From CAG-632 sp963626805 (GTDB lineage Bacteria > Bacillota > Clostridia > Lachnospirales > Lachnospiraceae): 64,000 nucleotides of DNA. Under the pieces are notes generated by a model, which saw only the letters and a program-made list of their open reading frames with translations, had not been told where the DNA came from and made no database searches. Made by a program: the position numbers and the translations under genes. This document shows positions 63,351 through 64,000 of the stretch, in pieces. The stretch covers positions 42,026 through 106,025 of the forward strand of contig CAVFXS010000036.1 in NCBI GenBank assembly GCA_963626805.1, in the 5' to 3' direction. Numbering within the stretch: the first letter of the stretch is position 1; the number at the start of each line of letters is the position of its first letter.

Positions 63351-63872
63351 TTATTCTTCGGTACTACTTTCAACTCCATTAATCAGCGTAACCTCATGTT
63401 CTTCAGCTAACGTATTCAACTGTGTTTCATAGTCCTGGAACAACTGTACAGATTCCTGAATCAGCGAATCCGCCTCTGTCAGTATATCTGAATCACACGC
63501 CTCAATGGCTTCCTTTACCTTTGTCAGTGCTGCATACTGTTTGTTTGCACCTTCTACACAGGCCAACTTAACATCCGTCACCTCTGTTGTTACCGGAGCC
63601 AGTGCATTGATTGCATCCAGATATTCCGAATACTTCGGAATAATCGTATCTGTCAAGGCTGTCAGCAACTCCTGTGAGTCCATCTCCGGATCATTCACAT
63701 AGGAATTGTATGTATCAATTGCCTCCTGCTGAAGCTTCTGAGCTTCTGTCATATCATTGACATAGGTAACCAGATCATCTTTTACCTCATCCTTTTTACC
63801 ACATGCTCCCAGACAGATCATCGTCCCGATCAGTAATGCAAAAGCAAGTATCTTCTTTTTTGCTGTTTTCAT
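63351..63872 (-). CDS. Putative lipoprotein, helical, unknown function
   Basis: 173 residues with a signal peptide and lipobox (CLGAC, then GKKDEVKDD). The mature part is helical (EAQKLQQEAIDTYNSYVNDP; NKQYAALTKVKEAIEACDSD), about 145 residues, acidic. No domain recognised. AGAGGG lies seven bases before ATG. Two hairpin elements lie upstream of it. Confidence 0.75.
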   Translation of the reverse strand: MKTAKKKILAFALLIGTMICLGACGKKDEVKDDLVTYVNDMTEAQKLQQEAIDTYNSYVNDPEMDSQELLTALTDTIIPKYSEYLDAINALAPVTTEVTDVKLACVEGANKQYAALTKVKEAIEACDSDILTEADSLIQESVQLFQDYETQLNTLAEEHEVTLINGVESSTEE

Positions 63873-63911
63873 AAAATAACCCTCTGTATCTTTCGTTTTA
63901 ATGCTTACATT

Positions 63912-64000
63912 CGCAGATGTATCGGATGTGAACTTCGTTCACCGGCATCTGCGTAGGTACTAAGGCATCCTCCCAACTTCGTTGGGCCCCTCCTTAGTAC
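63912..64000. repeat. Two tandem stem-loops with the same CTTCG loop
   Basis: Hairpin 1: outer stem CGCAGATG/CATCTGCG (63912-63919, 63946-63953), inner stem GTGAA/TTCAC around CTTCG (63928-63942). Hairpin 2: outer stem GTACTAAGG/CCTTAGTAC (63957-63965, 63992-64000), inner stem CCCAA/TTGGG around CTTCG (63972-63986). The build is alike while the sequences differ, as in REP-type or structured RNA elements. The window ends exactly at the second stem. Confidence 0.6.

Noticed and set aside
63912..64000. A CRISPR repeat-spacer unit or attachment site
   Set aside because: The two hairpins do not share a direct repeat other than the short loop core, and no integrase or cas gene is near.

Overview
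The window looks like chromosome of a motile, Gram-positive anaerobe of the class Clostridia, most likely a gut Lachnospiraceae. The signs are PolC-type DNA polymerase III, an IspH-ribosomal protein S1 fusion, a class B sortase, lipoboxes with small extracellular domains, AGGAGG ribosome binding sites, a sodium-pumping biotin decarboxylase operon, scattered chemotaxis genes (cheR, cheV), and a SpoIID-like protein. No phage, transposon, CRISPR array or rRNA was seen. The sequence is a draft: there is a 10-N scaffold gap at 19103-19112.

Layout. (1) 1-8263, minus strand: a partial membrane/GAF protein, an FtsA-like actin-fold protein, coaE, polA, a zinc-finger anti-sigma-like membrane protein and a PrsW-like protease with a leucine-rich tail. 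(2) 8348-9550: tRNA-Leu(CAA), class B sortase, terminators. (3) 9548-17398: a division, wall and recombination run read from one promoter upstream of ruvA: ruvA, ruvB, zapA, U32 peptidase, FtsW/RodA, a class B penicillin-binding protein and a NUDIX hydrolase. (4) 17429-19422: a YprB-type nuclease on the plus strand converging on cheR. (5) 19441-23666: an FAD oxidoreductase, then cmk and ispH-rpsA behind a leader with a terminator-like hairpin. (6) 23709-29090: a five-gene biotin-dependent sodium-pump operon holding two different carboxyltransferases. (7) 29113-30246, plus strand: a small alarmone synthetase and a DUF378 membrane protein. (8) 30360-38815, minus: a compact SufB/SufC pair, citrate synthase, a Fur-family regulator, a heterodimeric ABC exporter and a SpoIID/peptidoglycan-binding protein. 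(9) 38881-42399: two tRNA-Glu(CUC) genes whose acceptor halves are exchanged, then a PTS EIICBA transporter with its PRD antiterminator and a leader antiterminator site. (10) 42456-54629: the classical run bactofilin, pyrH, frr, uppS, cdsA, dxr, rseP, ispG, polC. (11) 54671-58344: GNAT, hisF, hisH and a large acidic membrane protein, divergent from a small DUF6465-like gene. (12) 58709-64000: cheV, lipoproteins, a two-component system and two hairpin elements at the window edge.

The genes form connected themes. Isoprenoid supply for lipid carriers is covered by dxr, ispG, ispH and uppS; cell division and wall synthesis by zapA, FtsW, PBP, bactofilin and the FtsA-like protein. Oxaloacetate and methylmalonyl-CoA are linked to sodium export by the oad/mmd operon. 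The one gene-free stretch longer than 300 bases, 38816-39187, holds the two tRNA-Glu genes, their terminator and their promoter.

The strongest unusual signals are the reciprocal swap of acceptor-stem halves between the two tandem tRNA-Glu genes, the transcarboxylase-plus-sodium-pump operon with a 22-bp palindrome in its leader, and the N gap in cheR, whose flanks repeat the same 9 bp and which appears to be an unclosed overlap. I did not find a clearly new defence or biosynthetic system.
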